From the NCBI GenBank assembly GCA_020853105.1, contig JADYZM010000011.1, forward strand, positions 1 through 60,479: DNA of 60,479 bases, written 5' to 3'. Made by a program: the position numbers and the translations under genes. The notes under the pieces were generated by a model, which worked only from the letters and a program-made list of their open reading frames with translations, searched no databases and was not told the origin of the DNA. The DNA comes from Flavobacteriales bacterium (GTDB lineage: Bacteria; Bacteroidota; Bacteroidia; Flavobacteriales_E; Vicingaceae). Shown piece after piece: positions 36,066 to 46,597 of the stretch. The number at the start of each line of letters is the position of its first letter. Within the stretch, counting starts at the first letter, position 1.

Positions 36066-36573
36066 TCGCTTGGATAATTTGTTGAATATATACGTTCAAA
36101 TTTGAATTTTTATTCATTTTAATCCCAGAAATTCCAACTTTTTCAGATGCTTCAGTATCTCTGTCGTTGTCACCAACCATCACAGAATGTTTGGTATCAA
36201 CATTATAGATTGCAATTGCTTTTTCAAATAAGCCTGAATTAGGTTTCCGACAAATGCAATTTTCAATTTCGTTGTGATGAGGGCAGTATAAAATATCAAG
36301 TAAAGGAATGTTGTGTTTTTCAAACTCTTTTTGGATATAAACGTTAAGGATATCAACCTGTTTTTTTGAATACAACCCTTTTGAAATTCCACCTTGGTTG
36401 GTTATAATGATAAACTCAAAACCATTTTTTTTCAGATGTGATAATGCTTCAAATAATCCTGAAACAAACTCAAAATCAGTTATTTCAAAAACATACCTAC
36501 CCTTTTCAATATTAACAACCCCGTCTCTATCAAGAAAAACAATACGTTTTTTTATTTTATTTGAAAAACTCAT
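36058..36573 (-). CDS. HAD phosphatase (GmhB-like)
   Basis: HAD-IIIA phosphatase of 171 residues resembling D-glycero-D-manno-heptose 1,7-bisphosphate 7-phosphatase (GmhB). Nucleophile motif FLDRDGVVN (about 13-21), motif II ITNQGG, zinc-type cluster CPHHN...CICRKP and motif IV VGDNDRD are all present. GmhB acts in LPS heptose synthesis; family members may also serve related sugar phosphates. It overlaps the aminotransferase gene by 8 nt. Confidence 0.85.
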   Translation of the reverse strand: MSFSNKIKKRIVFLDRDGVVNIEKGRYVFEITDFEFVSGLFEALSHLKKNGFEFIIITNQGGISKGLYSKKQVDILNVYIQKEFEKHNIPLLDILYCPHHNEIENCICRKPNSGLFEKAIAIYNVDTKHSVMVGDNDRDTEASEKVGISGIKMNKNSNLNVYIQQIIQAID

Positions 36574-36612
36574 TTCAAAATTGAACGCTAAAAATTAAAA
36601 AAATGTTATTTT

Positions 36613-37242
36613 TTAGCTAAAGTAAGCAAAAATTTGATTGAGGAAATTTACAAAAGCACCCGGTACAAAGAACAAGGTGAATAGGAAGCCAAAAACAGCT
36701 CCTCCAATATGGGCATCATGAGCCACATTAGAGCCACCTCTTTTATCCATGTACATTTCATACGCTATATACAATACTCCAAAAACTATTGGAGGTAACG
36801 TGAAAGGAATAAATAAAATTCCAATTCCACCACTAAGCGGCATAAAAGCAATTGTCGAGAATAAAACAGCGGAAACTGCACCTGAGGCACCAACTGAATT
36901 ATAGCTGTAATTATCTTTGTGTTTCATTAAAGACGGTAAACTTGCCGAAAAAATTCCTCCAAAATATATCAGCAAATAATACAAAGACCCTTTTACACCT
37001 ATGTTAATTGCTAAAAAGTCTTCGGCTATTCTACCAAATGAATACAAAACATACATGTTGAATACCAGATGAAAAATATTGGTCTTGTCGTGGATAAAAG
37101 CGTGGGAGATTACTCTGTACCACTCTTTTCGATGAATAACCTGATATGGGTTAAAGAGCATTTTTGCATACAATTCCTGGTTTGAGTTTGCATATAACGA
37201 TATTGCAACTGTAATTGTAATAATTATCAACGTTAAACTCAT
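36613..37242 (-). CDS. Rhomboid intramembrane serine protease
   Basis: Rhomboid protease of 209 residues with six transmembrane helices. The catalytic Ser is in VGASGAVSA (GxSG), the His in AHIGGAVFGF, and the WYRVISHAFIH stretch corresponds to the WR loop region. It cleaves helices within the membrane; its substrates are unknown. The start shares one base with the topoisomerase A stop (TAATG), so the two are translationally coupled. Confidence 0.9.
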   Translation of the reverse strand: MSLTLIIITITVAISLYANSNQELYAKMLFNPYQVIHRKEWYRVISHAFIHDKTNIFHLVFNMYVLYSFGRIAEDFLAINIGVKGSLYYLLIYFGGIFSASLPSLMKHKDNYSYNSVGASGAVSAVLFSTIAFMPLSGGIGILFIPFTLPPIVFGVLYIAYEMYMDKRGGSNVAHDAHIGGAVFGFLFTLFFVPGAFVNFLNQIFAYFS

Positions 37243-39965
37243 TAGAATAAGGTCATTTGGTTTTCTCCGTTATCTTCTTGCTCCGGCTTTATGGGATTTC
37301 GTTTTTCTATTTTTTCTTCAGAAGGCAATTTTATTATTTGAGAAGGTGTCTCTTCGGTTTCAATTAAATTGGATTCATCAATCTCTTGATTTTCTTCATC
37401 TATTTCAACCTCTTGAATTTCGTTACATTCAATAGTTTGTTCTTCATAAGGTAAAGGTTCTATTAAATCGATATTTTTAATAGAATAGTTGGTTAATCTA
37501 TTTCCGATAGCTTTTATTCCTTTTACAGCAATAAACTCTTCTATGTTAACGATTTCGGAAGGACGTTCAACCCCTTTTTCTTTGCTAAAATTGAGTTGTA
37601 CCCTAGGCTTCCAGTCAGTAGAAACAATTTCCAAAAATGAGTCGTGATGTTCCGTTATAAATGAAATTTTGTTAGAACTCGCTTCAACCAAAAAACGTTT
37701 TATGTTGTATTGTTTTTTTTCACCGTCAAAATATATTGCTGAAATGGGTTTTCTGGGGTTCCATTTTTCAATCACAATCATATTATCATCAAACTTGGTG
37801 AACAAATCAAACCCAGTAAGCTGATAGTCTCCCGACTGCATAATTGTAAGGATTTTATCGGTGGGTTTAAATTCGCCCAAAAATTCGCCTCTCCCTTCAG
37901 CATTAAGCCGTTGAACGGTATCATCAAACCAAATTTTTCTTGCAGATAGGGTTGAAATTCCTTTCTCTTTCAGTTCAATTTTAGCAATTGGGTATTTTGT
38001 AACGATATTTCCCAATGCATTTCTTCCTTTGATTGCCAAAGCAGAAAAGTCGAGTTCAAATTTTAACTTTCGAACTCCGGGCTTTGGTTTCAACCGAATG
38101 AGTGTTGTTTCAGCCTCTCCGTTTGGATTTGCTGAGAACCAAAGCACTTTTGAATTGGCTGAACCCTTTGTTAAATCGTATTCTTTGTCGCGAGTTATTG
38201 CTGTTACAGCAAAACGTTTCATCATTGCGGGTCCGGTTTTTCCGTCTTGATAAATCAAATTGTAAATGGTTCTTTCGTCGTCTTTTTTCCACACATTGGC
38301 ATAAATCACATTTTTGCCAACAAATGATTTTTGCGAAATTCGGGAAACAATCATTTTTCCGTCTTCTCTAAACACAATTACATCATCTATATCAGAACAG
38401 TCAGTGATAAATTCTCCTTCTCCTCTTTTTAACCCATACCCTATAAAACCTTCAGTTTTGTCTAAATACAATTTTACGTTGTTGATGGCTACTTCAGCAG
38501 CATCGATATTTTCAAACGAACGAATTTCTGTTTTTCGCTCTCTTCCTTCACCGTATTTGCGTTTTATTTCTTTAAAATAGTTGATAGCAAATTCAATCAA
38601 ATGTTCTAAGTTGTATTGAATTTTTCGAAGTTCGTCTTCTAACGCCAGTAATTTTTCATCGGCTTTTTCTGCGTCGTGTTTGGTGATTCTACGCATTTTT
38701 ATTTCAAGCAATCGAACAACATCATCGTTTGTAACTTCTTTTATCAGGTGTTTAATGTACGGTTGAATTAATTTTAAAGTATTTTCTAATGCTTCTTCAT
38801 AGCCCAATCCATGAAGTTTTACGTAAATTTTGTTTTCAATAAATATTTTTTCCAGTGAAGAAAAATGCCATTGGTCTTCCAACTCTCCTTTTTTGATTTC
38901 GAGCTCTCTGCGAAGCAATTCAACAGTGTTATTGGTTGAAATTTCAAGTAATTCATTAACTCCTATAAATTTAGGCTTGTCGTTATGAATAACAACACTG
39001 TTTGGTGAAATCGAAATCTCACAGTCTGTAAATGCATAAAGAGCATCAATAGTTTTGTCGGGAGAAACACCAGCCGGAAGGTGTATCAATATTTCTACAT
39101 TCTCAGCGGTATTGTCTTCTATTTGTCTGATTTTAATTTTATTCTTGGTGTTGGCTTTAAGAATAGACTCTATCAACTTGTCGGTTGTAACACCAAACGG
39201 AAGTTCCGAAATTTTTAATGTTTTCTTATCTTCTGAAATTATTCGGGCTCTTACTTTTATTCTTCCCCCTCGCAAACCTTCGTTATAACCTGAAAAATCA
39301 GCCAATCCACCTGTAGGAAAATCAGGAAGAATATTGGTTTTCTTTCCTTTTAGAATTGAAATAGAGCCATCAATAAGTTCATTAAAATTATGTGGAAGCG
39401 ACTTACACGCAAGCCCGACAGCTATTCCTTCAACTCCTTGTGTTAACAAAAGTGGGAATTTTACAGGTAGAGTTTCCGGTTCTTGGTTTCTACCATCGTA
39501 TGAAGAAAGCCATTTTGTTGTTTTTGCATTAAACACTACATCTAAAGCAAACTTGGTAAGCCTTGCTTCAATATATCTGGGTGCAGCAGCACTGTCGCCT
39601 GTATAAATATTTCCCCAGTTTCCTTGGCAATCTATGAGTAAGTCTTTTTGCCCGATTTGAACCATGGCATCTCCAATTGATGCATCTCCATGAGGGTGAT
39701 ATTTCATGGTATTTCCAATCAAATTGGCTACTTTATGATAACGACCGTCGTCTAATTCTTTCATGGAATGAAGAATTCTGCGCTGAACAGGTTTTAATCC
39801 ATCGTTCAAATGTGGCACTGCACGCTCCAATATCACATACGAAGCATAATCCAGAAACCATTCTTGATACATGCCTGAGACCTGAATAACATTTTCAAGT
39901 TGTTCACCCGAATTGTTTTCAAACTCGTCATCTTTCTCTATATTTTCCTCGTTATTCTCAGCCAT
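37242..39965 (-). CDS. parC: Topoisomerase IV subunit A
   Basis: DNA gyrase/topoisomerase IV A subunit of 907 residues; breaks and religates DNA with subunit B. The N-terminal part has GLKPVQRRILHSM and the catalytic tyrosine in AAAPRYIEARL (near 130). The C-terminal part is a pinwheel-like domain lacking a clear GyrA box, which with the paired B gene argues for topoisomerase IV. A ~70-residue acidic tail ends in QMTLF, a candidate sliding-clamp-binding motif. It is 6 bp downstream of parE and coupled to the rhomboid gene. Confidence 0.9.
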   Translation of the reverse strand: MAENNEENIEKDDEFENNSGEQLENVIQVSGMYQEWFLDYASYVILERAVPHLNDGLKPVQRRILHSMKELDDGRYHKVANLIGNTMKYHPHGDASIGDAMVQIGQKDLLIDCQGNWGNIYTGDSAAAPRYIEARLTKFALDVVFNAKTTKWLSSYDGRNQEPETLPVKFPLLLTQGVEGIAVGLACKSLPHNFNELIDGSISILKGKKTNILPDFPTGGLADFSGYNEGLRGGRIKVRARIISEDKKTLKISELPFGVTTDKLIESILKANTKNKIKIRQIEDNTAENVEILIHLPAGVSPDKTIDALYAFTDCEISISPNSVVIHNDKPKFIGVNELLEISTNNTVELLRRELEIKKGELEDQWHFSSLEKIFIENKIYVKLHGLGYEEALENTLKLIQPYIKHLIKEVTNDDVVRLLEIKMRRITKHDAEKADEKLLALEDELRKIQYNLEHLIEFAINYFKEIKRKYGEGRERKTEIRSFENIDAAEVAINNVKLYLDKTEGFIGYGLKRGEGEFITDCSDIDDVIVFREDGKMIVSRISQKSFVGKNVIYANVWKKDDERTIYNLIYQDGKTGPAMMKRFAVTAITRDKEYDLTKGSANSKVLWFSANPNGEAETTLIRLKPKPGVRKLKFELDFSALAIKGRNALGNIVTKYPIAKIELKEKGISTLSARKIWFDDTVQRLNAEGRGEFLGEFKPTDKILTIMQSGDYQLTGFDLFTKFDDNMIVIEKWNPRKPISAIYFDGEKKQYNIKRFLVEASSNKISFITEHHDSFLEIVSTDWKPRVQLNFSKEKGVERPSEIVNIEEFIAVKGIKAIGNRLTNYSIKNIDLIEPLPYEEQTIECNEIQEVEIDEENQEIDESNLIETEETPSQIIKLPSEEKIEKRNPIKPEQEDNGENQMTLF

Positions 39966-39971
39966 CTTCGG

Positions 39972-41828
39972 TTAATTGTTCTCTGTTATTAAATCTTTTT
40001 CAACTTTTAAGTTTTCAATTATAAAATCTTGCCGTTCGGGAGTATTTTTTCCCATATAAAAATCCAAAAGTTTTTGTACAGGAGTGTCAGAACCAATGAT
40101 AACGGGTGAAAGTCGTATATCATCGCCTATAAAAAACTTGAATTCGTTGGGAGAAATTTCTCCAAGACCTTTGAATCGAGTTATTTCAGCTTTGCCTTTT
40201 AAATTTATAAGAGCTTCATTTTTTTCTGATTCTGAATAGCAATAGAAAGTTTGCTGTTTGTCTCTCACTCTAAACAATGGTGTTTCAAGCACAAATAGAT
40301 GACCATTTTTAATTACATCGGGAAAGAATTGGAGAAAAAAAGTAATGAGCAATAATCTGATGTGCATACCATCAACATCGGCATCGGTTGCAATAACAAT
40401 GTTGTTATACCGTAAGTTTTCAATGCCTTCCTCAATGTTTAATGCGGCTTGAAGCAGGTTAAACTCTTCGTTTTCATAAACTATTTTTTTTGTTAATCCA
40501 TACGCATTCAAAGGTTTTCCTTTTAAGCTGAAAACTGCTTGGGTATTAACATCTCTTGATTTTGTGATTGAACCGGAGGCTGAATCGCCCTCGGTAATAA
40601 ACAGTGTCGTTTCTATTTTTTTTTCGTTATCTTTTTCATCGTTATAATGAACTCTGCAATCTCTGAGTTTTTTGTTGTGAAGTGAAACTTCTTTGGCTCT
40701 TTTTTTGGCAAGTTGTTTAATGCCTGCCATATCTTTTCTTTCACGCTCTGCTTGTAAAATTCTACGTTGAAGTTGTTCTGCTACTTCCGGGTTTTTGTGC
40801 AAAAAGTTGTCAAGCTCTTTTTTTAGAAAATCATGAATAAAAGTTCGCATTGATGGACCATCAGGACCAACTTCGGTAGATCCTAATTTGGTTTTGGTTT
40901 GAGATTCGAAAACAGGTTCCATAACTTTTACACTCACCGAAGCAATAATTCCGGAGCGAATGTCAGAGGCGTCATAATCCTTTCCGTAAAATTCTCGTAT
41001 GGTTTTCACAAAAGCGGCTCTAAATTCGTTCTGATGTGTACCTCCTTGCGGAGTAAATTGTCCGTTTACGAATGAATGATATTCTTCTCCATACGCTTGT
41101 GTATGGCAAATAGCCACTTCAATGTCTTCTCCCATCAAATGAATGATAGGGTATAAAGGATCGTCGGATAGATTTTGTTGTAACAAGTCTTTCAATCCAT
41201 TTTCGGATTGAATTTTTTCACCGTTAAAATTAATAGTCAAGCCTATATTCAAAAAAGCATAATTCCAAAGAAGTTTTTCCACAAACTGTGTTCGAAATTG
41301 ATAGTTTTTAAAAATAGTTTCATCGGGAGTAAAAGTTACTCGAGTTCCATTGCGGTATGTAGTATTTTCAATAGGAAAATCATGAATCAGTTCCCCTCTT
41401 TCAAATTCAGCCTTTTTTAATTGTCCTTCTCTAACCGATTCAACGATAAAGTTTCCTGAAAGAGCATTAACGGCTTTGGTTCCAACACCATTAAGTCCAA
41501 CTGCTTTTTTGAAAGCTTTTGAATCATACTTTCCGCCTGTATTCATTTTTGATACAGCATCAATCATTTTCCCTAAGGGAATCCCACGTCCGTAGTCGCG
41601 AACTTTAACCTGGCGGTCTTTGATGGAAATATCGACAGTTTTTCCGTTGCCCATCACGAACTCATCGATGCTGTTATCAACAACTTCTTTCAATAATATA
41701 TAGATACCATCATCATAGGCAGAACCATCGCCAAGTTTTCCAATATACATTCCCGGTCTGAGTCGGATGTGTTCTTTCCAATCCAAAGACCTGATGCTAT
41801 CATCGGTGTATATGGTTTCTTCAGCCAT
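39972..41828 (-). CDS. parE: Topoisomerase IV subunit B
   Basis: ATPase subunit of a type IIA topoisomerase, 618 residues. GHKL ATPase motifs are [13 protein letters not shown] and VRDYGRGIP, then [12 protein letters not shown]; the TOPRIM part has [11 protein letters not shown] and [13 protein letters not shown]. It is shorter than GyrB, lacking the long insert, which fits ParE. It precedes parC on the same strand with a 6-bp gap. Confidence 0.92.
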   Translation of the reverse strand: MAEETIYTDDSIRSLDWKEHIRLRPGMYIGKLGDGSAYDDGIYILLKEVVDNSIDEFVMGNGKTVDISIKDRQVKVRDYGRGIPLGKMIDAVSKMNTGGKYDSKAFKKAVGLNGVGTKAVNALSGNFIVESVREGQLKKAEFERGELIHDFPIENTTYRNGTRVTFTPDETIFKNYQFRTQFVEKLLWNYAFLNIGLTINFNGEKIQSENGLKDLLQQNLSDDPLYPIIHLMGEDIEVAICHTQAYGEEYHSFVNGQFTPQGGTHQNEFRAAFVKTIREFYGKDYDASDIRSGIIASVSVKVMEPVFESQTKTKLGSTEVGPDGPSMRTFIHDFLKKELDNFLHKNPEVAEQLQRRILQAERERKDMAGIKQLAKKRAKEVSLHNKKLRDCRVHYNDEKDNEKKIETTLFITEGDSASGSITKSRDVNTQAVFSLKGKPLNAYGLTKKIVYENEEFNLLQAALNIEEGIENLRYNNIVIATDADVDGMHIRLLLITFFLQFFPDVIKNGHLFVLETPLFRVRDKQQTFYCYSESEKNEALINLKGKAEITRFKGLGEISPNEFKFFIGDDIRLSPVIIGSDTPVQKLLDFYMGKNTPERQDFIIENLKVEKDLITENN

Positions 41829-41977
41829 TTGTAATTTTAAATTTGAGAAGTTTCTAAATTAGGGATAAAATTACTTTCTGATTACGTAGAAACTAAACGT
41901 TTTCAAAGGATTTATTAACATTTTTTAAAATTAATTATCTTTTGTTTATACTTATCTTTGTTGAAAATTAAAAACAG

Positions 41978-42601
41978 ATGAAAAATAAAATAATATTATT
42001 AAGTGTTGCTTTACTCTCGTTCTTATTTCAAAGTGGATGTTCCTTGAGTATTGAAAGTGAACCTGAATCAAACGCTGAAATTATAGTAGATACTGTGATT
42101 GATGAACCTAAGGTGGATTACCTCTCTGTTGGAAAAGATTTGGCTATGCAAACCAAAGCCAATTTGGGTAAAAATCTTGGAATGGCTTTAAGTGAAAAGG
42201 GTGCAGCAGGAGCTGTTGAGTTTTGTAATACTCGAGCCATTCCAATTACCGATAGTATGTCAATTGTTTTGAATGCAAAAATTAAACGTGTGAGCGACAA
42301 GCCTAGAAACGAAAATAATCAGGCAAATGCTGATGAGTTGGCATATATTCAGGAATGGAAAAATGCCAAGTTAAAAGAGGAAGTGCTTGCTCCAAAAGTT
42401 ACTGAGCAAAATGGCAAAATGATAGGATATTATCCAATCGAAACAAATGCAATGTGTATGCAGTGCCATGGAGAACCTACAAAACAAGTCAACAAAGAAA
42501 CTTTGAGTACAATTAGCAAATTATATCCTACCGACAAAGCTTTGGGGTACGCTGAAGGTGAAATCAGAGGGATTTTTGTGGTAGAAATGGATAAAAAATA
42601 G
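41978..42601 (+). CDS. Haem-binding lipoprotein (DUF3365)
   Basis: Lipoprotein of 207 residues (lipobox SGC, C21) with a DUF3365-type domain. The single haem c motif CMQCH is near residue 163 in TNAMCMQCHGEP. The central part (GLKALSEKG-like LGMALSEKGAAGAVEFCNTRAIPITD) is typical of periplasmic haem-sensor/Tll0287-like domains. No kinase or cyclase domain is attached, so it may be a stand-alone redox or sensor protein. A TATCTTTG box (41953-41960) lies 17 bp before the start. A terminator follows. Confidence 0.85.
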   Translation: MKNKIILLSVALLSFLFQSGCSLSIESEPESNAEIIVDTVIDEPKVDYLSVGKDLAMQTKANLGKNLGMALSEKGAAGAVEFCNTRAIPITDSMSIVLNAKIKRVSDKPRNENNQANADELAYIQEWKNAKLKEEVLAPKVTEQNGKMIGYYPIETNAMCMQCHGEPTKQVNKETLSTISKLYPTDKALGYAEGEIRGIFVVEMDKK

Positions 42602-42612
42602 TGTTACAAAAC

Positions 42613-42642
42613 AAAAAAAGTCGCTAATAGCGACTTTTTTTG
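42613..42642 (+). terminator. Terminator after haem lipoprotein
   Basis: Perfect 7-bp stem AGTCGCT-AAT-AGCGACT flanked by an A-run and a T-run. Confidence 0.9.
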
Positions 42643-42647
42643 TTTTG

Positions 42648-42734
42648 CGGAAAGTGGGGGATTCGAACCCCCGGAACGGTTTCCCGTTCGACAGTTTAGC
42701 AAACTGTTGGTTTCAGCCACTCACCCAACTTTCC
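42648..42734 (-). tRNA. tRNA-Ser(GCT)
   Basis: Complete 87-nt serine tRNA. The 7-bp acceptor is GGAAAGT/ACTTTCC, the anticodon loop TTGCTAA (anticodon GCT at 42700-42698, reading AGC/AGU codons), a long variable arm GAACGG-GAAA-CCGTTC, and the T arm GGGGG-TTCGAAT-CCCCC. Discriminator G; CCA is not encoded. Confidence 0.97.
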
Positions 42735-42839
42735 AAGCTCCAAAAACGGAAGGCAAAAGTAACAATCAAAATTCTAAAGAGAAAACAAAAGTGATTAATT
42801 TTTAACTTTTCTTTTTATGATTATGCACTCAACTCATAA

Positions 42840-44696
42840 TCAGTTGGTTTTTAAGTCATTTTGCATAAATTCGGTAGTGTCTTTTTTTAGCTCTCTGTAT
42901 CTTTTTCTAGCATCTACACCATAAACACTATCTTTATAGTCAAACAATATTTTTTTATAGAGTTCGGCAGCCTTTTCAGAATTGTTTTTTTTGTAGTCGT
43001 ATATTTTAGCTGAAAAATAAACAGCATCATCGCTTAAAATACCTGATGGATAAGAAGTGGAAATCAATTCCAATTTTTTGAGAGCTTCGTCGTATTGTTT
43101 TAAAGAATATAATATTTGGTATTCTTTGAACAACACATCGTCAACAATAGAGTGATAAGAAAATTCAGTTTTTAAAGTGTCCAGTAGTTTTATAGCTTCT
43201 TCTTTTTTATTTTGGAAATCAAGCAAATCAGCATTTGCATATTTTAACAGCGGTGTTTCATTGCTATCCACTCCAATATTGTCAGTAATAAGTAGTGAAA
43301 GTTGCATGGCATCATTGGCAATCAATTTTGAAGTTGATGCTTTTAGCACATTAAGTTGTGCTTTTGACCAAGCAAAATCTCCTGTATAAAAAGAAATTTT
43401 TGCATTTTTAAATTTTGCTGTTTCTCCAAGTTGGTCGTACTTATATGCTTTTTCAACTTGCGAGTATAGCAATGATGCTTCCCAAATTTCTCCTGTGAAT
43501 AAATAGATGTCGCCCAAATCAATTTTTGTTTGTGCCAATTCGTGAGGATTTATTCCCGGCAATGACATTACTTCGTTGAGTAGAATTATAGCCTTTTGTG
43601 GTTGGTGAAGATAAAATGTTTGAAAACCAGCAAAACCTCTCATTAAACTTACTGTTGAGGCGGATTTACCCAATTCAGAAAATGTTGAATAATAATTTTT
43701 TTCAAGCTCTAATAAATCGGATTGAGTATAATCATAATTTGAAGTTATTTTTTGTTTAAGAGTATTAACTAACTCTATCTTAGCACTAACGTAGTAAAAA
43801 CTATCATTACCTTTTTCAATTACGTATTGGTAACATTTAATGGCAGTTTCATAGTCTTTATGCTCTAAACTCAACGCCCCTAGAGCCATAATTCTGTCTC
43901 CAAATTCTTTAAATCTCTTGTCTAGAGCCTTGGCATGAAGAAAAGCAGCTGAAAAGTTCTCTTCTTGCAAATAGTTCCAAATCAGCATTTCATAAAAAAC
44001 TTTCTTGTCGGGATACTTTTGTGAGTAGTCTATCAATTTAAGTCTTAACAATTCTTTTTTCTCACCTTTTTCATCATCTGTCATTGCAGTTTGTAAGGCA
44101 TTTTGTATGCTTTGAATATAGGCTTCTTGAATTACCAATAAATCCAGATATTCTTTTATCATGGATTCATTTTTTCCTACACTGCCATACAATTGGGCAA
44201 GTTCAAAATTGAGTGGATACATATCTTTAAGCAGGTTTCTGCCTTGCAAATAGGTTTGGATAGCATAGTCAAATTCTCTTCTGGAGATAAACGATTGGGC
44301 AAGCTTAATAATCTGTTGTTGATTTGGAGTAAGTTGTTTAATGGTTTTTTCACTCAATTGTTTAGCTTCATTGGTTTTTCCAGAGGTGTTGTATAAATAT
44401 GCCAAATCCACGTTGTAGCCTAAATCTATCGGATTTTTTCGTTGTTGGTTTTTTATGAGTTTTTCAGCATTTTTAAATTCTTGAAGAGCCACATAAGAAT
44501 CAAGTAGTCTCAAATAGTAGTTTTGAGACGGAGTTTTGCTGAATAGTTTTTCGTAATAAATTACAGCCTTTTCGTATTCTTTATTATAGAAATACTGATT
44601 GGCTAATTCTTCATCGGTTTCATTTTGCCCAAAACTTGCATTATTGAGAGCAAAAAAATTCAACAAAAAAAATAATATGGTTAAAACTCTGTTCAT
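42840..44696 (-). CDS. Secreted tetratricopeptide repeat protein
   Basis: Protein of 618 residues with a signal peptide (ends NASFGQ) and many TPR-like helical pairs (YNKEYEKAVIYYEKLFSKTP, then repeated A..L.....Y..A patterns). It lacks enzyme motifs. TPR arrays in the periplasm often scaffold envelope complexes; the partner is unknown. It lies 13 bp downstream of a small lipoprotein gene and probably shares an operon with it and serS. Confidence 0.83.
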   Translation of the reverse strand: MNRVLTILFFLLNFFALNNASFGQNETDEELANQYFYNKEYEKAVIYYEKLFSKTPSQNYYLRLLDSYVALQEFKNAEKLIKNQQRKNPIDLGYNVDLAYLYNTSGKTNEAKQLSEKTIKQLTPNQQQIIKLAQSFISRREFDYAIQTYLQGRNLLKDMYPLNFELAQLYGSVGKNESMIKEYLDLLVIQEAYIQSIQNALQTAMTDDEKGEKKELLRLKLIDYSQKYPDKKVFYEMLIWNYLQEENFSAAFLHAKALDKRFKEFGDRIMALGALSLEHKDYETAIKCYQYVIEKGNDSFYYVSAKIELVNTLKQKITSNYDYTQSDLLELEKNYYSTFSELGKSASTVSLMRGFAGFQTFYLHQPQKAIILLNEVMSLPGINPHELAQTKIDLGDIYLFTGEIWEASLLYSQVEKAYKYDQLGETAKFKNAKISFYTGDFAWSKAQLNVLKASTSKLIANDAMQLSLLITDNIGVDSNETPLLKYANADLLDFQNKKEEAIKLLDTLKTEFSYHSIVDDVLFKEYQILYSLKQYDEALKKLELISTSYPSGILSDDAVYFSAKIYDYKKNNSEKAAELYKKILFDYKDSVYGVDARKRYRELKKDTTEFMQNDLKTN

Positions 44697-44709
44697 AGGT
44701 TCATTGCAT

Positions 44710-45258
44710 TCAATTAACGAAAGTTGAGCTGTTTTGTTTTTCGAGATATTGAATTAAAGAATCTTTTTTTTGAGTTTGATTTTTCATATTTTCTATCATA
44801 CCCGATAACCCCATATAGGAAGAATCTATAAGGCTATTTAATTGTTCTAAAATCTGATATTCAATTTCTATGTATTTGATAAGGTTTTCATTGGTTACAG
44901 CATTGTTTTTTACATCATTTTGTAAACTGGCTAGTTGTTGTTCAGATTTTTTTATTTCTGTAAAAATCAAATTATAATTGCTTGCAGCAAAATCAATCTG
45001 AGTTTGGTTCGGATACATCTGAAATATCAACTGAACTGTTTTTTCATCAATGCTGTCGGTCAGAGAATGGATTTTATGTAAATCTTCTTGAATTTGTTTG
45101 TGTGCAGCAAATAATGTTGCAGAATCAATGGTATTAAATTTTTCATTTGTTGCTAAAAAAAATGCATTCAATTCATCTGTTTTTTTTAGATTATCTTTAT
45201 CAATTCCATTGCAGGAAAACAGGCTCAAAGCAATATACATCAAAAAAAGATATTTCAC
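44710..45258 (-). CDS. Lipoprotein with coiled coil
   Basis: Lipoprotein of 182 residues, lipobox FSC (C16); the start is GTG at 45258, as no ATG gives the full signal peptide. The mature part is mostly helical and coiled-coil-like (KIHSLTDSIDEK, EIKKSEQQLASLQND). No family recognised. It is between serS (9 bp) and the TPR gene (13 bp), all on the minus strand. Confidence 0.7.
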   Translation of the reverse strand: MKYLFLMYIALSLFSCNGIDKDNLKKTDELNAFFLATNEKFNTIDSATLFAAHKQIQEDLHKIHSLTDSIDEKTVQLIFQMYPNQTQIDFAASNYNLIFTEIKKSEQQLASLQNDVKNNAVTNENLIKYIEIEYQILEQLNSLIDSSYMGLSGMIENMKNQTQKKDSLIQYLEKQNSSTFVN

Positions 45259-45267
45259 ACAAAAGTT

Positions 45268-46539
45268 TTAGTTAATACTGTCAAATTTAGTGTAAGGAAC
45301 CAAACATTTTGGTACATTAATTCCATTTTCGGTTTGGTTGTTTTCTAAAATAGACGCTAAAATACGAGGTAAAGCCAAAGCACTTCCATTTAAAGTATGA
45401 ACCAATTGGGTTTTGCCTTCACTATCTTTGAATCTGCATTTTAAACGATTGGCTTGGAAAGTTTCAAAATTTGAAATTGAACTTACTTCTAACCATTTTT
45501 CTTGAGCTGCAGAAAAAACCTCCATATCGTACGTTAAGGCAGAAGTAAAGCCCATATCACCGCCACATAAACGTAAAATTCTATAAGGAAGCTCCAGCTG
45601 GTTTAATAATCCTTTAACATGCTCAACCATTTCATCAAGAGTTTGGTATGATTTATCAGGATGTTGAATTTGAACAATCTCAACTTTATCAAATTGGTGA
45701 AGTCTGTTTAAACCTCTCACATCTTTGCCATAAGAACCTGCCTCTCTTCTAAAACAGGGAGTATAACCTACATTTTTAATTGGAAAATCACTTTCTTTAA
45801 GTATAACATCACGGTAAATATTGGTAATAGGAACTTCTGCTGTTGGAATCATATATAAATCATCAGCAGGCATATAATACATTTGACCTTCTTTGTCAGG
45901 CAACTGACCTGTTCCATAGCCTGATGCTTCGTTAACCATCAATGGAGGCATTATCTCATCATAACCTGCAGCAATTGCTCGGTCTAAGAAAAAAGTAATT
46001 AACGCTCGTTGCAATTGAGCTCCTTTGCCTTTGTAAACAGGAAACCCGGCACCACTAATTTTAACACCCAATTCAAAATCAATTAGATTGTATTTTTTAG
46101 CTAATTCCCAATGAGGAAGTGCATTAGCGTGTAATTTAGGTATAGGGTTGTTTTCGTAAACATTTTGATTGTCTTCAGCCGATTTTCCGTTGGGAACAAT
46201 CTCGTTTGGCAAATTCGGAAGTGTGTACAACAATTGTTGTAGTTCAACTGCAATGTTGTTTTGTTCTTCTTTTAAAATTGCTGATTGTTCTTTAATTTGA
46301 GTAGTTCTATTTTTAAGCTTGTTGGCTTCATCTGTATTGCCACTTTTAAATAAATCGCCAATTTGTTTTGCTAACTGGTTACTTTCTGCTAAAAGTGAAT
46401 CTAATTCTTGTTGTGTTTTTTTACGTTTATCATCAAGTACAATAATGCTGTTTACAGTGGTTGTAGCATCGATGTTTCTTTTCTTTAATCGCTCAATAAC
46501 AAGGCTGGTATTTTCTCTGATAAATGATGTTTGTAACAT
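45268..46539 (-). CDS. serS: Seryl-tRNA synthetase
   Basis: Class II aminoacyl-tRNA synthetase of 423 residues charging tRNA-Ser. The N-terminal coiled-coil arm (about 30-105) contacts the long variable arm. Motif 2 is CFRREAGSYG and motif 3 NGSALALPRILASILE. A serine tRNA gene lies 2.5 kb away. It may be the first gene of an operon with the lipoprotein and TPR genes. Confidence 0.95.
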   Translation of the reverse strand: MLQTSFIRENTSLVIERLKKRNIDATTTVNSIIVLDDKRKKTQQELDSLLAESNQLAKQIGDLFKSGNTDEANKLKNRTTQIKEQSAILKEEQNNIAVELQQLLYTLPNLPNEIVPNGKSAEDNQNVYENNPIPKLHANALPHWELAKKYNLIDFELGVKISGAGFPVYKGKGAQLQRALITFFLDRAIAAGYDEIMPPLMVNEASGYGTGQLPDKEGQMYYMPADDLYMIPTAEVPITNIYRDVILKESDFPIKNVGYTPCFRREAGSYGKDVRGLNRLHQFDKVEIVQIQHPDKSYQTLDEMVEHVKGLLNQLELPYRILRLCGGDMGFTSALTYDMEVFSAAQEKWLEVSSISNFETFQANRLKCRFKDSEGKTQLVHTLNGSALALPRILASILENNQTENGINVPKCLVPYTKFDSIN

Positions 46540-46597
46540 ATAATTTTATTGTTGTTAATCTGTTAAACAAATGTAGTAAAACTCTTTTTGATGTAAA

